NCBI GenBank assembly: GCA_902587165.1
Contig: CACIKF010000006.1
Coordinates: 31,888-95,887, forward strand
Length of the DNA stretch: 64,000 nt
Source: Puniceicoccaceae bacterium
GTDB taxonomy: Bacteria > Verrucomicrobiota > Verrucomicrobiia > Opitutales > Coraliomargaritaceae
Reading direction: 5' to 3'
The notes under the pieces were generated by a model. It was given only the letters and a program-made list of their open reading frames with translations. It was not told the origin of the DNA and did no database searches. A program made the position numbers and the translations under genes. This document shows positions 8,222-18,450 of this stretch, in pieces (position 1 is the stretch's first letter; each line of letters starts with the position of its first letter).

Positions 8222-8248
8222 TTGGCACAATTTATGCAAATAATTGTG
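8222..8248 (+). promoter_or_regulatory. Inverted repeat and sigma-54-like element before mcsA
   Basis: CACAATT at 8226-8232 and AATTGTG at 8242-8248 are exact reverse complements with a 9-bp spacer, the form of an operator. The same stretch, TTGGCACAATTTATGCA (8222-8238), has GG and GC ten bases apart and only one mismatch to the sigma-54 -24/-12 core. Both lie about 95-120 bp before mcsA. The two readings compete, and neither is tested. Confidence 0.4.
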
Positions 8249-8343
8249 TTCAATTCTATGTAAACTCACAAAACACCCAGGCTTCCCAGAGATAAAGTAT
8301 GCTTTTGCTTTGCGATTTTGAAAGGCAGCGCCATTATTAAATT

Positions 8344-8853
8344 ATGTCTGAAAATTTGAAATGTAGTCATTGCAATAAACCCGCAACCGTCCATCTGACT
8401 CAGATCGTCAACAACAAGATTATCAAGGTCGATCTATGCGAGTCTTGTGCGCAGGCTAAGGGAGTCACTGACTCCGAGGGTTACTCTCTTGCGGACCTTT
8501 TATCTAAGACCAATCTCACCCTCGAAAAAGGTGAAGCTAGGATCGCTTGCCCAGATTGCGGATTGACCACTGCGGACTTTCGCCGAACAGGTCGACTCGG
8601 ATGCGCTGCCTGTTACCGTAGCTTCGTAACATTGTTGCAGCCAGTTCTGGAGGATATGCACGCAGGCACCGCACACAAGGGTAAGATCCCCAAGGTCGCG
8701 CTCTCTCGACAGACCAGCATGGCTAAGCTAAATGACCTTGAAAATGCGCTTCATCGGGCCATTGCTGAGGAAGCCTACGAAGACGCAGCCAAATTCCGCG
8801 ACGAAATCCAAGCATGCAAAAAGGCCGCTGAATACGAAGCCATCCAGTCATGA
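8344..8853 (+). CDS. mcsA: Protein-arginine kinase activator McsA
   Basis: 169 residues. Two zinc-binding clusters are visible: C7/C10 with C32/C35, and C69/C72 with C87/C90. A UvrB/UvrC (UVR) motif occupies about 132-165 (LNDLENALHRAIAEEAYEDA). This is the McsA layout: it binds and activates the McsB kinase and connects it to ClpC. Its stop overlaps the mcsB start (ATGA at 8850-8853), so translation is coupled. In Bacillus the operon starts with ctsR; here no ctsR precedes mcsA, and ilvE lies upstream instead. A possible operator is at 8226-8248. Confidence 0.93.
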   Translation: MSENLKCSHCNKPATVHLTQIVNNKIIKVDLCESCAQAKGVTDSEGYSLADLLSKTNLTLEKGEARIACPDCGLTTADFRRTGRLGCAACYRSFVTLLQPVLEDMHAGTAHKGKIPKVALSRQTSMAKLNDLENALHRAIAEEAYEDAAKFRDEIQACKKAAEYEAIQS

Positions 8854-9938
8854 TTGAGTCCATTATAAATTCAGACAAAGCTGAACTGACGCAAAATACT
8901 AAAAAGGGCGCTCCTGTAGTCCTCAGCACACGCGTGCGCTTGGCTCGTAATCTAGTAGACGCCCCATTTCCTGAGCGTGCCAATATGGCACAGCGTAGTG
9001 ACTTAATGGCTAGATGTGCCAATCAAATTGCCGATCTTTCGCAAATGAAGAACGGCGCTTTCTTTGATGTTGCCGAACTTTCTGACTTAGAAAGACAAGT
9101 TCTCCTCGAACGCCACCTCATCAGCCGGGAACTCTGCGATTCTCAATCTGGCTCCGGTGTTTTCATCAATAAAGATCAGACTTGTTCAGTCATGATCAAC
9201 GAAGAGGACCATCTTCGCATCCAATTCCTTAAGACTGGCTTCAGTTTGCGTTCCGTCTGGAAGCAAATCGACCGATTTGATTCTAGCTTGGAAAATGAGC
9301 TCGACCTCGCTTTTTCTTCTGAGTTCGGCTACCTAACCGCTTGCCCGACAAACTTGGGTACCGGCCTACGTGCCTCTGTAATGCTGCATCTGCCTGGACT
9401 CGTAATTTCTAATAATATGGATAAGGTCATACGTGCGGTCAACCAACTCGGCATCACCGTGCGCGGCCTCTTTGGAGAAGGCTCCGATGCGACTGGCCAC
9501 GTTTTTCAGATATCCAATCAACAGACCTTAGGAGAGAGTGAGGAGGAGATTCTGTCCCGTTTAGCCAGCGTATTCAAGACCATCATCGATCACGAAATTA
9601 ATGCCCGTTTTAAATACTTAGAAGAAAATTGCGCCTGTTTGCTTGACCAGATCGGGCGCGCTTTTGGAGTGCTTAAAAATGCCTACGTACTTAATTCGAA
9701 CGAGGCCATGAATTTGCTCTCTCTAATGCGCTTGGCTGTGGATCTTGAGATGTTGCCTGAGGTTAATCGCTCTGATATCGACAGGCTTTTCATCGAGTGC
9801 CAGCCTGGTCATATTCAATACGTCGCAGGAGAAGGCATCGAGGCTGATGCCCGTGACCTTTGCCGCGCGAAGACGCTGCGCGAAGAATTTGTACAATTAC
9901 CCGCACTTGATTTTGACAAGGTCAACAAACTAGGTTAA
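8850..9938 (+). CDS. mcsB: Protein-arginine kinase McsB
   Basis: 362 residues, phosphagen (guanido) kinase catalytic domain. Seen are the nucleotide-binding STRVRLARNL (26-34), the guanidine-pocket INEEDHLR (116-123), and TACPTNLGTGLRASVM (about 164-179). The N-terminal substrate-binding domain of creatine and arginine kinases is absent, as in McsB. It phosphorylates arginine residues in proteins, marking them for ClpC-ClpP. It overlaps mcsA by 4 bp and precedes clpC by 11 bp, so the three form one operon. The matching phosphatase YwlE, which often sits nearby in Firmicutes, is not in this window. Confidence 0.93.
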   Translation: MIESIINSDKAELTQNTKKGAPVVLSTRVRLARNLVDAPFPERANMAQRSDLMARCANQIADLSQMKNGAFFDVAELSDLERQVLLERHLISRELCDSQSGSGVFINKDQTCSVMINEEDHLRIQFLKTGFSLRSVWKQIDRFDSSLENELDLAFSSEFGYLTACPTNLGTGLRASVMLHLPGLVISNNMDKVIRAVNQLGITVRGLFGEGSDATGHVFQISNQQTLGESEEEILSRLASVFKTIIDHEINARFKYLEENCACLLDQIGRAFGVLKNAYVLNSNEAMNLLSLMRLAVDLEMLPEVNRSDIDRLFIECQPGHIQYVAGEGIEADARDLCRAKTLREEFVQLPALDFDKVNKLG

Positions 9939-9949
9939 TTTAACTACAT

Positions 9950-12436
9950 ATGGAACCTATGAATAACTTCACCCCACGCGCTCAACAAGTTTTGGCGCTG
10001 GCCCGTAAAGAGGCCGATCGTTTCCATCACAACTATGTGGGGACTGAGCACCTTCTACTCGGTCTGATTAACCTTGGACAAGGTGTTGCTGTCAATGTGC
10101 TCCAAAAAATGGATCTCGATCTTCAGACGGTGCGCGCCGCTGTCGAGAAGCAAGTAGGCACTGGCCCCGAGAGTAAGCCGTCGGGTAATATTCCTTATAC
10201 GCCACGCGTTAAAAAGGTATTAGCACTCGCGGGTAAAGAAGCCAAAGCCTTGAACCACTCATATGTCGGCACAGAGCATATTCTCCTTGGTCTCCTACGT
10301 GAAGGTGAGGGCGTCGCCGCGCGCGTCCTCAAATCCCTCGATGTAGATATTGAGCGTTGTCGAAACGAAATTCTCGCTGAGCTTGATCCTAATTTTTCTG
10401 GTGAGACTGGAGAGGCTGCAGCAGCTGGCTCCAAGTCTAGTGGTCCTGATGTCAAGAAGGACGGTAAGACACCTGCTCTTAAAGCATTTGGTCGCGACCT
10501 TACCGAACTTGCTAAAAATGGAGAGCTCGACCCAGTCGTTGGTCGCAGTGATGAGATCCGCCGGGTAGTCCAGATTTTATGCCGCCGCACCAAGAATAAC
10601 CCAGTGCTCATCGGAGAAGCCGGTGTCGGCAAGACCGCGATTATCGAAGGTCTTGCTCAAGAAATTTCCTCTGGCATCGTGCCCGAAATCCTCGCGGACA
10701 AGCGTCTGATTACTCTCGACCTCGCCCTGATGGTCGCTGGAACCAAGTATCGTGGCCAATTTGAAGAACGCATCAAAGCAGTCATGGATGAAATTCGTCG
10801 TGCCAAGAATGTTATCATCTTTATTGATGAACTTCACACGATCGTCGGCGCAGGCGCAGCCGAAGGTGCTATGGATGCATCTAACATTTTCAAGCCTGCG
10901 CTCAGTCGTGGCGAGCTACAATGCATAGGTGCGACGACCTTGGCGGAATACCGCAAATACATAGAAAAGGACAGTGCGCTTGACCGCCGCTTCCAGTCCG
11001 TGAAAGTCGAAGCACCTTCAATTGAAGACACGATCCTCATCCTAAAGGGTATCCGCGGCAAATACGAAGATCATCACAAGGTCGAATTTACCGACAGTGC
11101 ACTTGACGCCGCCGCCAAGCTCTCCGAGCGCTATATCACTTCGCGCTTCCTTCCCGATAAAGCGATCGATATCCTTGATGAGGCTGGTGCCCGTGCCCGT
11201 ATTGAGTCACTCAAACAGCCAGTCGAGTTTGAAAACATGGCCGCTGAGATAGATGAGGTCTGCGCCAAAAAAGAAGATGCCATTGCTAAGCAACATTTCG
11301 AAGGCGCGGCTAAATACCGCGACGAAGAGAAGCAGTTACGCAAAAAACAGACTAACGCAATCGAAGAGTGGAAGAAGACTCGTGAAGAGAACCGCCTCGT
11401 CGTCGACGAAGAGGAAATGCTCCAGGTTGTCGCCGCATGGACTGGCATTCCACTATCTAAAATGGAAGAGGCTGAGAGTAAGAAGTTGCTTAAGCTCGAA
11501 GCTGAGCTACAAAGCGAAGTTATTGGACAGACGATCGCGACCGAAGTCATTTCCAAAGCCCTTCGTCGCTCCCGCGCCGATCTTAAAGATCCCAAGCGTC
11601 CGATTGGCTCTTTTATGTTCCTAGGTCCTACGGGTGTAGGAAAGACACTGCTTGCTAAAGTTTTGGCTGAAGAGATGTTTGGTGATAAGGATGCCATCAT
11701 TCAGATCGATATGTCTGAATACATGGAAAAATTTGCTGTCTCCCGCCTTGTCGGTTCGCCTCCCGGCTACGTCGGCTATGAAGAGGGCGGCCAACTGACA
11801 GAAGCTGTTCGCCGCAAGCCTTACTCCGTCGTGCTCTTTGATGAAATCGAGAAAGCTCACCCTGACGTTGTCCAGTTGCTCCTACAAGTTCTTGAGGAAG
11901 GTCGATTAACCGACAGCCTTGGTCGCAAGATCGACTTTCGTAATACCATTTTAATTATGACGTCTAATGTCGGCGCGGACATTCTCCAGCGTAACACATC
12001 GATGGGTTTCGGAATTGAGAGCAATGCCGAGAACGAGTATGAAAAAATTCGTGAAAAGATCCTAGATGAGACCAAGCGTGTCTTTAAGCCTGAGTTCCTC
12101 AACCGCCTGAACGACCTTGTCATCTTCAAATCACTCGCTCGTGAGGACATGACCGAGATCGTCGATTTAGAGCTACGAAATGTCGCTACTCGCCTCAAAG
12201 AGCGTGAGTTATCGTTCGACTTTTCCAAAGAGTGCAAGGACTTCCTAATCGACAAAGGGTATGACGAAAAATACGGAGCACGCCCACTACGACGCGCAGT
12301 TGAAAAGTATCTAGAAGATTCCCTCGCTGAAGCTATTCTAGCGGGAGAGATCAAACCAGGTGAAGTTATCAAAGTCACAGTCGACGAGGAATCCAAAAGT
12401 CTGGAGTTTAAACAAGATCAGCCTGTCTCCTCCTAA
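9950..12436 (+). CDS. clpC: ATP-dependent Clp protease ATPase subunit ClpC
   Basis: 828 residues. Domain order is two Clp-N repeats (about 5-70 and 82-145), AAA+ domain 1 with Walker A GEAGVGKT at 222-229 and Walker B FIDELH, a middle domain with a UVR-type segment near 430-465, and AAA+ domain 2 with Walker A GPTGVGKT at 559-566. The presence of both Clp-N repeats and the short UVR-bearing middle domain marks ClpC rather than ClpA or ClpB. It unfolds proteins, including arginine-phosphorylated ones, for ClpP. An alternative start is the ATG at 9959. It is the last gene of the mcsA-mcsB-clpC operon, with no clear terminator behind it. Confidence 0.95.
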   Translation: MEPMNNFTPRAQQVLALARKEADRFHHNYVGTEHLLLGLINLGQGVAVNVLQKMDLDLQTVRAAVEKQVGTGPESKPSGNIPYTPRVKKVLALAGKEAKALNHSYVGTEHILLGLLREGEGVAARVLKSLDVDIERCRNEILAELDPNFSGETGEAAAAGSKSSGPDVKKDGKTPALKAFGRDLTELAKNGELDPVVGRSDEIRRVVQILCRRTKNNPVLIGEAGVGKTAIIEGLAQEISSGIVPEILADKRLITLDLALMVAGTKYRGQFEERIKAVMDEIRRAKNVIIFIDELHTIVGAGAAEGAMDASNIFKPALSRGELQCIGATTLAEYRKYIEKDSALDRRFQSVKVEAPSIEDTILILKGIRGKYEDHHKVEFTDSALDAAAKLSERYITSRFLPDKAIDILDEAGARARIESLKQPVEFENMAAEIDEVCAKKEDAIAKQHFEGAAKYRDEEKQLRKKQTNAIEEWKKTREENRLVVDEEEMLQVVAAWTGIPLSKMEEAESKKLLKLEAELQSEVIGQTIATEVISKALRRSRADLKDPKRPIGSFMFLGPTGVGKTLLAKVLAEEMFGDKDAIIQIDMSEYMEKFAVSRLVGSPPGYVGYEEGGQLTEAVRRKPYSVVLFDEIEKAHPDVVQLLLQVLEEGRLTDSLGRKIDFRNTILIMTSNVGADILQRNTSMGFGIESNAENEYEKIREKILDETKRVFKPEFLNRLNDLVIFKSLAREDMTEIVDLELRNVATRLKERELSFDFSKECKDFLIDKGYDEKYGARPLRRAVEKYLEDSLAEAILAGEIKPGEVIKVTVDEESKSLEFKQDQPVSS

Positions 12437-12753
12437 GCGCAAGGATGGGTGCAGCGCGTACACCGGCAGTAAATGCTTAACTGTTTTCAGTAATAGCAAG
12501 TGTGCTCTGTCAGGTAATACTGGCTTTGAAGCGTGGAAGTTTGTATCATTCCTTACTCATTTGTGTTTGAAAGAATGAAGGCGTTTAGTCCTCGAGTCTG
12601 AGTCTAGTAATTTATCCATAGCAGAAATAGTATAAAGCAAGATTTGCTGTGATTTAGCTGGCTTTCGGCATTGACCTCAATTTGTTATGGAATTTGCTAA
12701 CTAGGTGCGTTTAGCCACTTTATGCAACAAACTAGGAGCCCTAAAAAGCTAAC
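12437..12753. other. 317-bp gap between clpC and acs
   Basis: No protein or RNA gene is supported. TTGACC at about 12673 may be a -35 box for acs, with TGCTAACT some 18 bp further on as a poor -10. TCATTC and GAATGA near 12547-12577 form a weak long-loop hairpin without a T-run. AGGAG at 12734-12738 lies 15 bases before the acs start, rather far for a ribosome binding site. Confidence 0.35.
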
Positions 12754-14718
12754 ATGACTACTGATAATTCTTCTATGGAGTCGGTCTCACACGAAGACCG
12801 TAAATTCTCCCCTTCCTCTGAATTTGTCGATGCTGCCCACATTAGTGGGGATAAGGCCTATCGGGCGCTTTACGAGAAGAGTATTCAAGACCCCGAAGCC
12901 TTTTGGGCAGAAGCGGCTGGAGAGCTACACTGGTTCAAAAAGTGGGACACGGTGCTCAACGACACCGATGCGCCATTTTTCAAATGGTTTGATGGTAGCC
13001 GCACAAATCTTTCTTACAATTGCCTCGATCGTCACATCGATGCGGGTCTGGGCGATAAGATAGCTATTCACTGGGAGGGCGAGCCCGGCGATTCGCGTGA
13101 TATCACATACGTGCAACTCCATCTCGAGGTCTGTCGCCTTGCGAATGCCCTCAAAGCGCGTGGTGTGCAAAAGGGCGATCGGATCGCAGTCTATTTGCCG
13201 ATGATTCCTGAGTTGGCCATCTCAGTACTAGCTTGTGCGCGTATTGGTGCTGTGCACTCCGTTATTTTTGCTGGCTTTTCAGCCGACTCAATTCGTGATC
13301 GCGTACTTGATAGTGAAACGCGTATGGTTATCACGGCGGATGGCGGCTACCGTCGTGGCAAGGTGCTGGAGCTTAAAAAGATTGTTGATGAAGGTGTAAT
13401 GACTTGCGACTGCGTACAAGATGTAATAGTGGTTAAACGTGGTGGAAATCATTTTGTTGATTGCCCAATGATGGACGGCCGTGACATATGGTATCACGAT
13501 CTCGTCGCTAATGTGGACGATAATTGTCCCGCCGAAGAAATGGAAGCTGAAGATTTGCTATTCCTACTCTACACGAGTGGCACGACGGGTAAGCCTAAAG
13601 GAATCATGCACACCACGGCGGGTTATCAAGTGTATAGCTTCCTTACTTCAAAGTATATTTTTGACCTAAAGCAAGACGATGTTTATTGGTGTACTGCGGA
13701 TGTAGGCTGGATCACAGGGCACACTTACATTGTCTATGGAATCATGCAGAACGGCGTCACTCAAGTGATGTATGAGGGTGCTCCGAACCACCCTGACGAG
13801 GGGCGCTTTTGGGAAATTATTGAGAAGTATAAGGTTTCCATTTTTTACACTGCACCGACTGCGATTCGTGCCTTCATGAAGTGGGGTGATGATTGGGTAA
13901 CGGGTAAAGATATTTCTTCGCTCCGCCTACTCGGCACGGTTGGCGAACCGATTAACCCCGAAGCTTGGATTTGGTATCACAAGATGATCGGTGCAGAGCG
14001 TTGCCCGATTGTAGACACTTGGTGGCAAACCGAGACGGGTGGTCACATGCTCACACCGATGCCAGGTGCGACCGCGACAAAGCCTGGTTGCGCAACGGTT
14101 CCATTCTTCGGGGTCGAGCCAGCAATTTTAATGGACGATGGTAGCGAAGTTGAAGCAGGCATTTTAGCCATAAAGAAACCATGGCCGGGAATGCTGCGTG
14201 GTATTTACGGCGATCCACAGCGTTTTAAAGATACCTACTGGTGTAAGTGGGGCGGAAAATATTATTTTCCTGGCGACGGCGCACGTTGCGATGAGGATGG
14301 GTATATTTGGATTCTAGGTCGTGTCGACGACGTGGTCAACGTATCGGGACATCGTATCGGTACCGCGGAGTTAGAGAGTGTCTTCGTCGAGCATGAAGAC
14401 GTGGCCGAATCCGCAGTGGTCGGTATTCCCCATGAGATTAAAGGCCAAGGGCTAGTTGCCTTCGTCACTGTGATTGACGGTCGCGATCAAGACGAACATC
14501 TACGTAAGGAACTCGTCGCAATGATCGATAAGGGCATCGGCAAGTTTGCTCGGCCTGAACGTATTCTCTTTTCTTCGGATCTACCTAAAACACGCTCTGG
14601 TAAGATTATGCGCCGGATTCTGCGCGACATCGCTGAGGGTAAAGACTTGGGCAATGTAACGACCTTGGCCGATCCGACAGTGGTCAAAGATTTGCAGAAG
14701 CAATACTTGAAGGCCTAG
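12754..14718 (+). CDS. acs: Acetyl-CoA synthetase (AMP-forming)
   Basis: 654 residues, full length for Acs. The adenylate-forming signature LLYTSGTTGKPKGIMHTT is near residues 269-286, a VDTWWQTETGG block near 424 is the acetate-specific region, and the C-terminal PKTRSGKIMRR contains the catalytic Lys (K617) that in other bacteria is controlled by acetylation. The enzyme activates acetate to acetyl-CoA in two steps via acetyl-AMP, in the cytoplasm. It is single, with a 317-bp gap before it and a convergent neighbour after it, so it probably has its own promoter. The start at 12754 fits the family; a second ATG follows at 12775. Confidence 0.95.
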   Translation: MTTDNSSMESVSHEDRKFSPSSEFVDAAHISGDKAYRALYEKSIQDPEAFWAEAAGELHWFKKWDTVLNDTDAPFFKWFDGSRTNLSYNCLDRHIDAGLGDKIAIHWEGEPGDSRDITYVQLHLEVCRLANALKARGVQKGDRIAVYLPMIPELAISVLACARIGAVHSVIFAGFSADSIRDRVLDSETRMVITADGGYRRGKVLELKKIVDEGVMTCDCVQDVIVVKRGGNHFVDCPMMDGRDIWYHDLVANVDDNCPAEEMEAEDLLFLLYTSGTTGKPKGIMHTTAGYQVYSFLTSKYIFDLKQDDVYWCTADVGWITGHTYIVYGIMQNGVTQVMYEGAPNHPDEGRFWEIIEKYKVSIFYTAPTAIRAFMKWGDDWVTGKDISSLRLLGTVGEPINPEAWIWYHKMIGAERCPIVDTWWQTETGGHMLTPMPGATATKPGCATVPFFGVEPAILMDDGSEVEAGILAIKKPWPGMLRGIYGDPQRFKDTYWCKWGGKYYFPGDGARCDEDGYIWILGRVDDVVNVSGHRIGTAELESVFVEHEDVAESAVVGIPHEIKGQGLVAFVTVIDGRDQDEHLRKELVAMIDKGIGKFARPERILFSSDLPKTRSGKIMRRILRDIAEGKDLGNVTTLADPTVVKDLQKQYLKA

Positions 14719-14787
14719 ATCGCGGGACACATTAAAAACGTTTCTCGTATGCGTTAAAGGGATACTCTTCTTAGCAAAGTGGGGTAG

Positions 14788-15597
14788 TCACTTCGAACCA
14801 GCAGTATCGTGGGCCGTCTTCTTTGGTTCTGCGCCGTGGAGCACATCTTCGAGCTCCAGTCCAGTCATACTTTTGATGCCCTTGAGTAACTGCATCAGTG
14901 CGATCATCATAATCGCCATGCTTGGGATTGCGATGACTGGCCAGCTCCACGCCATCATTTTACTCACTTCGGAATTAAACGCGTCGCTACCGCTAGGGCT
15001 GACTACGATCCAGCGAGCGAGAAAGTAATTTAAGATACCACTTAATAAAAAAGAGGCTGCCAGCAGCCATGTGCAGCGCACAAGCAAACGCTCAAAGGCA
15101 CTGACCGAATCATGTGTTACAAGTGCGGCATGTACCTTATTTACATTAATGAGCTCGGGGTTGTAGAGAAGCGTACGAATGAGTGGGTAGGGTGTTTTCA
15201 AAGAAATCAATACCGCAATACCTAGTAAAAGAGGGATAGCAGCCTCTTTGACCGCGAACCATTCAGTTGAAATTTCCAGGATTCCAATGCCTCCAGTTAA
15301 AAGAACACTGATTAAGCCGAGGATCGAAAAAATGTTATACTTCGAGCGTTTAACGTAGTCGTAGATGAAATAACCGACAGGAAAGGCGATCGCGAGGAGA
15401 AGCACGCCGACCGCTACATTTTCGAAGTAAGACTCAAGGTAGGATCCGAACCATTGCTTACCCTTGTTGAGTAGTAGGATCGGTAGGATCAGGTTGAAGC
15501 CTAGGTTCAGGAAAGTATTTTCTTTCTTAACATCCTTCTTTTTGGGCGGTTCCGGATTATCGGAAATAGACGAGTTGATGTGTTGCAGATGAGACAT
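14788..15597 (-). CDS. VC0807-family membrane protein
   Basis: 269 residues with about six hydrophobic segments. After a polar, Lys-rich N-terminus come [49 protein letters not shown], and [16 protein letters not shown]. This succession is what I know from the VC0807 family of bacterial inner-membrane proteins, whose function is not established. It diverges from coaB: its ATG (15595-15597) overlaps the longest possible coaB frame by two bases, which argues for a later coaB start. It is convergent with acs, 69 bp away. Confidence 0.7.
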   Translation of the reverse strand: MSHLQHINSSISDNPEPPKKKDVKKENTFLNLGFNLILPILLLNKGKQWFGSYLESYFENVAVGVLLLAIAFPVGYFIYDYVKRSKYNIFSILGLISVLLTGGIGILEISTEWFAVKEAAIPLLLGIAVLISLKTPYPLIRTLLYNPELINVNKVHAALVTHDSVSAFERLLVRCTWLLAASFLLSGILNYFLARWIVVSPSGSDAFNSEVSKMMAWSWPVIAIPSMAIMMIALMQLLKGIKSMTGLELEDVLHGAEPKKTAHDTAGSK

Positions 15598-15622
15598 GAG
15601 TTCGCCTAGAGTTTTAATGCTT

Positions 15623-16270
15623 ATGTCGAATGCAAGCTCTATTCGTTGTCTTATTACTGCGGGTCCTACCCGCGAGTTTATTGATCCCGTACGCTATATC
15701 AGCAATCCTTCGACAGGTAAAATGGGCTTTTCTATTGCCGAGGCCGCTATTGAAGCGGGCTGGAACGTTGATCTAGTGGCTGGTCCTGTCGCTCTTGAAG
15801 AGCCAAACGGTGCCATTCTTTACCCAGTTATGACCGCCGAAGAAATGCTTCATCAGGTCGACGCACTCTTCGACGCTTGCGATGTCCTCATTATGACGGC
15901 GGCGGTCTGCGACTTCCGTCCTATTGTGCACCACACGCATAAAGAGAAAAAGGGTGACGCCTCCATGAATATCGAGTTCGAGCGTACTGCAGACATCCTA
16001 AAAATCGTGTCCGAGCGTAAAGCGCACCAGACCGTGGTCGGTTTTTCGGCTGAAACGAGAGATGTGGTCAGCTATGCCAAGGAAAAGTTAGTATCCAAGA
16101 AATTAGACTACATCGTTGCCAATGAAGTTGGCAAACTAGGCTCAGGATTCGCTGCGGATACGAACGAAGTGGTTCTGATTGCTGCCGATGGCAGTTCCGT
16201 CAAGTTAGGTCCTAGTACTAAATCGGCCATTGCAGAGGAACTGATACAACTCGTTACGCCCGTGAAATAA
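15623..16270 (+). CDS. coaB: Phosphopantothenate-cysteine ligase, stand-alone CoaB
   Basis: 215 residues from the ATG at 15623; in-frame ATGs also exist at 15596 and 15617, but the family motif [18 protein letters not shown] begins only 10 residues after the 15623 start and the first option overlaps the divergent gene. NPSTGKMG lies near residue 30, TAAVCDFRP near 91, and [11 protein letters not shown] near 153. These are the CoaB marks (nucleotide and phosphopantothenate binding). It joins cysteine to 4'-phosphopantothenate in CoA synthesis. In most bacteria it is fused behind the CoaC decarboxylase; here no CoaC domain is attached, so CoaC must be encoded elsewhere. Confidence 0.88.
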   Translation: MSNASSIRCLITAGPTREFIDPVRYISNPSTGKMGFSIAEAAIEAGWNVDLVAGPVALEEPNGAILYPVMTAEEMLHQVDALFDACDVLIMTAAVCDFRPIVHHTHKEKKGDASMNIEFERTADILKIVSERKAHQTVVGFSAETRDVVSYAKEKLVSKKLDYIVANEVGKLGSGFAADTNEVVLIAADGSSVKLGPSTKSAIAEELIQLVTPVK

Positions 16271-16310
16271 TGGCTTCTATCCTTTAACTATTATATTTTA
16301 ACTTCTTCTA

Positions 16311-17480
16311 ATGAAAAACACCGGACTCGAAAAAATACTTGGGCGAATCGAGGACCTCGATTCGGTGAATTTGGGCATCCTCGTGCAGCGCCTTGCGCGC
16401 GAGCGAAAGATGCAGGAGACCGTCTTCAATACGATTCGGGATGGCGTCATAGTGATCGACTCGGATGGAGTGGTACAATATGCAAACGACGCTGCTCTGG
16501 GATTGATCGGCCTCAAGGGTAACGATATCGGTGTCACCAGACTTTGGAAAATGGTGCCCGATTTAGCTAAATCGATCGATCTTGAGACGGTTACGGGTGA
16601 AAAGAAATCAGCTCCCGTTCTCTCGCGTGAGATCGAACTTAATTACCCCGATCATCGTGTGGTGCGTCTCTACATGGTTCCAATCGACGCTCAAGTCGGC
16701 CACGATGATAGCGGTGGTTACGTCATCGTACTGTCTGACGTAACTGAAGAACGCGTTTCCATGGAGGAACGGCTCGAAAGCGAACGGATTGACTCTATCG
16801 TCCGTCTAGCCGCAGGAGTAGCTCACGAACTGGGAAATCCGCTCAATTCGTTAACTATTCATTTACAACTCATCGAGCGAAAGCTTAAGAAACTGGCTAA
16901 GCAGCCAGACGCCACTAAGCTGACCGAGTCCTTGCAGGTCTGTCAAGGAGAGGTAGAGCGACTAGACGGCATCATAACGCACTTTCTCAAGGCGATAAGG
17001 CCACAGAAGCTAGAGTTGAATGAGCTTGATCTATTGGGGCTCGTGGAAGATGTGCTTCGCGTTCAGGAGGCAGAGTTAAGTAACCGGAAACTCGAAGTAA
17101 AAGTCGAGGTTAGTGATGATTTACCTACAATTCTCGGTGATCGAGATCAAATTAAGCAGGCCTTTTTTAATCTAATTAAGAACGCGATGGAAGCCATGCA
17201 GCCTAGCGGAAGTTTGCGAATCCTCGCGCGCTGCGATGACGACTACGTTTATTTGCAATTTGTTGATAACGGCTCAGGCATTTCTGAGGAAGATCTTTCC
17301 AAGGTTTTTCAAGCCTATTATACGACGAAGGAAGAAGGCCATGGTCTTGGCATGATGATTGTTGAGCGTATCATGCGCGAACACGGCGGGCACATTAACA
17401 TTGAATCGCGGAAAGAAGCGGGCACAGCCATCACGCTGCAGTTTCCCCAGCAACATCGACGAACAAGGCTACTCGAGTAA
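16311..17480 (+). CDS. PAS-domain sensor histidine kinase
   Basis: 389 residues and no membrane segment, so a cytoplasmic sensor. A PAS domain spans about 36-145 ([16 protein letters not shown] onward). The dimerisation/phosphoacceptor part has H172 in [16 protein letters not shown]. The ATPase domain shows [10 protein letters not shown] (N box), [11 protein letters not shown] (G1), and [18 protein letters not shown] (G2). The overall form is close to NtrB-like kinases. No response regulator is adjacent, so its partner and signal are unknown. It follows coaB by 40 bp. The N-terminal 35 residues form a short helical segment. Confidence 0.88.
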   Translation: MKNTGLEKILGRIEDLDSVNLGILVQRLARERKMQETVFNTIRDGVIVIDSDGVVQYANDAALGLIGLKGNDIGVTRLWKMVPDLAKSIDLETVTGEKKSAPVLSREIELNYPDHRVVRLYMVPIDAQVGHDDSGGYVIVLSDVTEERVSMEERLESERIDSIVRLAAGVAHELGNPLNSLTIHLQLIERKLKKLAKQPDATKLTESLQVCQGEVERLDGIITHFLKAIRPQKLELNELDLLGLVEDVLRVQEAELSNRKLEVKVEVSDDLPTILGDRDQIKQAFFNLIKNAMEAMQPSGSLRILARCDDDYVYLQFVDNGSGISEEDLSKVFQAYYTTKEEGHGLGMMIVERIMREHGGHINIESRKEAGTAITLQFPQQHRRTRLLE

Positions 17481-17577
17481 GTTTAAACCACATATTCAAG
17501 TGGCCCTAGATGCAAAGGGAATGATCTGAGAACCGACATATACGTTATCAGTTTTGGCACTACCTTTTTCGAAAGGG

Positions 17578-17605
17578 TTGACATTATTCAGCTAAAAATT
17601 ATATC
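17578..17605 (+). promoter_or_regulatory. Sigma-70-type promoter before the HNH gene
   Basis: TTGACA at 17578-17583 and TATATC at 17600-17605 are 16 bp apart. Transcription would begin about 6 bases before the ATG at 17618. CCTTT (17563-17567) and AAAGG (17572-17576) form an inverted repeat touching the -35 box and could be an operator. Confidence 0.5.
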
Positions 17606-17617
17606 AATTATACCTAG

Positions 17618-18220
17618 ATGGGCACTGCTCTAAAATATCGAGTTCTGGTTTTAAACAGGCTATGGCAACCAGTTAACATTGTTGGCGTTGAACGAGCTTT
17701 CAGCCTCTTGCTTCAAGACCATGCTCAGGTCATTTATACTGGGGACGAGAATTTTCGTCTGATGAACTCGGTTGCATGGCTAGCACTCTCCAAGGAGGCT
17801 TCACCAGAGGACAGTGAAGCCTACATCCAGACTGTTCGTTTACGGATACGACTGCCTAAGGTCCTGCTACTGCGCATCTACGACAAGTTACCAACTCAAG
17901 AAATTAAGTTTACGCGGGACAATCTTTTCGAGCGAGATGATTATCGCTGTCAATATTGCGGTAATCATTTCGATGCAGTGCATTTAAATATGGATCACGT
18001 CATTCCGCGTGATCGTGGCGGGCGGACATCTTGGGAGAATATTGTCACATCATGCATTAAATGTAACTCGCGTAAAGCAAACCGTCTGCCGCATCAAGCA
18101 AACATGCACCTAATTCGTAAGCCCGAGCGCCCAAAGTGGCGGCCATTTGTCAGTTCTTTAATCGGGCAAAGTTATGACTCGGATTGGGACCATTTTATAA
18201 ATCTGAAAAAGCCAGCGTAG
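17618..18220 (+). CDS. HNH endonuclease-family protein
   Basis: 200 residues. The C-terminal half is a zinc-stabilised HNH module: C111/C114 (CQYC), H127 in MDHVIPRDRGG, N141 in SWENIV, and C146/C149 in CIKCNSRKAN. The N-terminal half has the YRVLVLNRLWQPVNIVGVERAFSLL opening found in a widespread group of stand-alone bacterial HNH proteins. These are usually annotated as HNH endonucleases, and their biological role is not settled; repair or housekeeping is as likely as defence. No modification gene is near. A recognisable promoter lies directly upstream. Confidence 0.85.
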   Translation: MGTALKYRVLVLNRLWQPVNIVGVERAFSLLLQDHAQVIYTGDENFRLMNSVAWLALSKEASPEDSEAYIQTVRLRIRLPKVLLLRIYDKLPTQEIKFTRDNLFERDDYRCQYCGNHFDAVHLNMDHVIPRDRGGRTSWENIVTSCIKCNSRKANRLPHQANMHLIRKPERPKWRPFVSSLIGQSYDSDWDHFINLKKPA

Positions 18221-18314
18221 GTTTAATTTTTGAATTTTCATGCTTGTATTTTTAAATTCGCCAAGGTGGAACACGCACCAATGAAAATAAAAAACTTAGG
18301 GTATTCATCTAGTA

Positions 18315-18407
18315 TCAGAACTGAAATAGCCACAAGCCAAGCATCGCCAATATAAGAATCATCAGTATCACGGAAAGACTTTTACGTTCTTGTCTGGTTA
18401 GACGCAT
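18315..18407 (-). CDS. Candidate 30-residue membrane peptide
   Basis: The frame begins MRLTRQERKSLS and continues with about 17 hydrophobic residues, ending LWLFQF before the stop. Basic residues followed by one membrane span is the usual form of small membrane proteins, and also of the N-terminal anchor of ComEA-type helix-hairpin-helix proteins, of which it could be a remnant. No ribosome binding site is visible. It is the best coding explanation of the gap, but remains unproven. Confidence 0.35.
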   Translation of the reverse strand: MRLTRQERKSLSVILMILILAMLGLWLFQF

Positions 18408-18423
18408 ACGTGCATTCAAAGCA

Positions 18424-18450
18424 TGTCCATCACGATGGACAATATTTTTT
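18424..18450 (+). terminator. Hairpin followed by T-run
   Basis: TGTCCAT at 18424-18430 pairs with ATGGACA at 18435-18441 around the loop CACG, and six T follow at 18445-18450. It could end transcription of the HNH gene, though it lies about 200 bp behind it. Confidence 0.5.

Noticed and set aside
10195..10632. 145-codon frame on the minus strand inside clpC
   Set aside because: Shadow of the clpC reading frame, rich in Ser, Arg and Pro, no family features.
11131..11700. 189-codon minus-strand frame opposite clpC
   Set aside because: Ser/Ala-rich antisense of the second AAA+ region; typical of frames opposite GC-biased third positions.
17554..17570. TTGGCAC as a sigma-54 element before the HNH gene
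   Set aside because: The bases ten positions after GG are TT and not GC, so the -12 element is missing; a standard TTGACA promoter lies just after.
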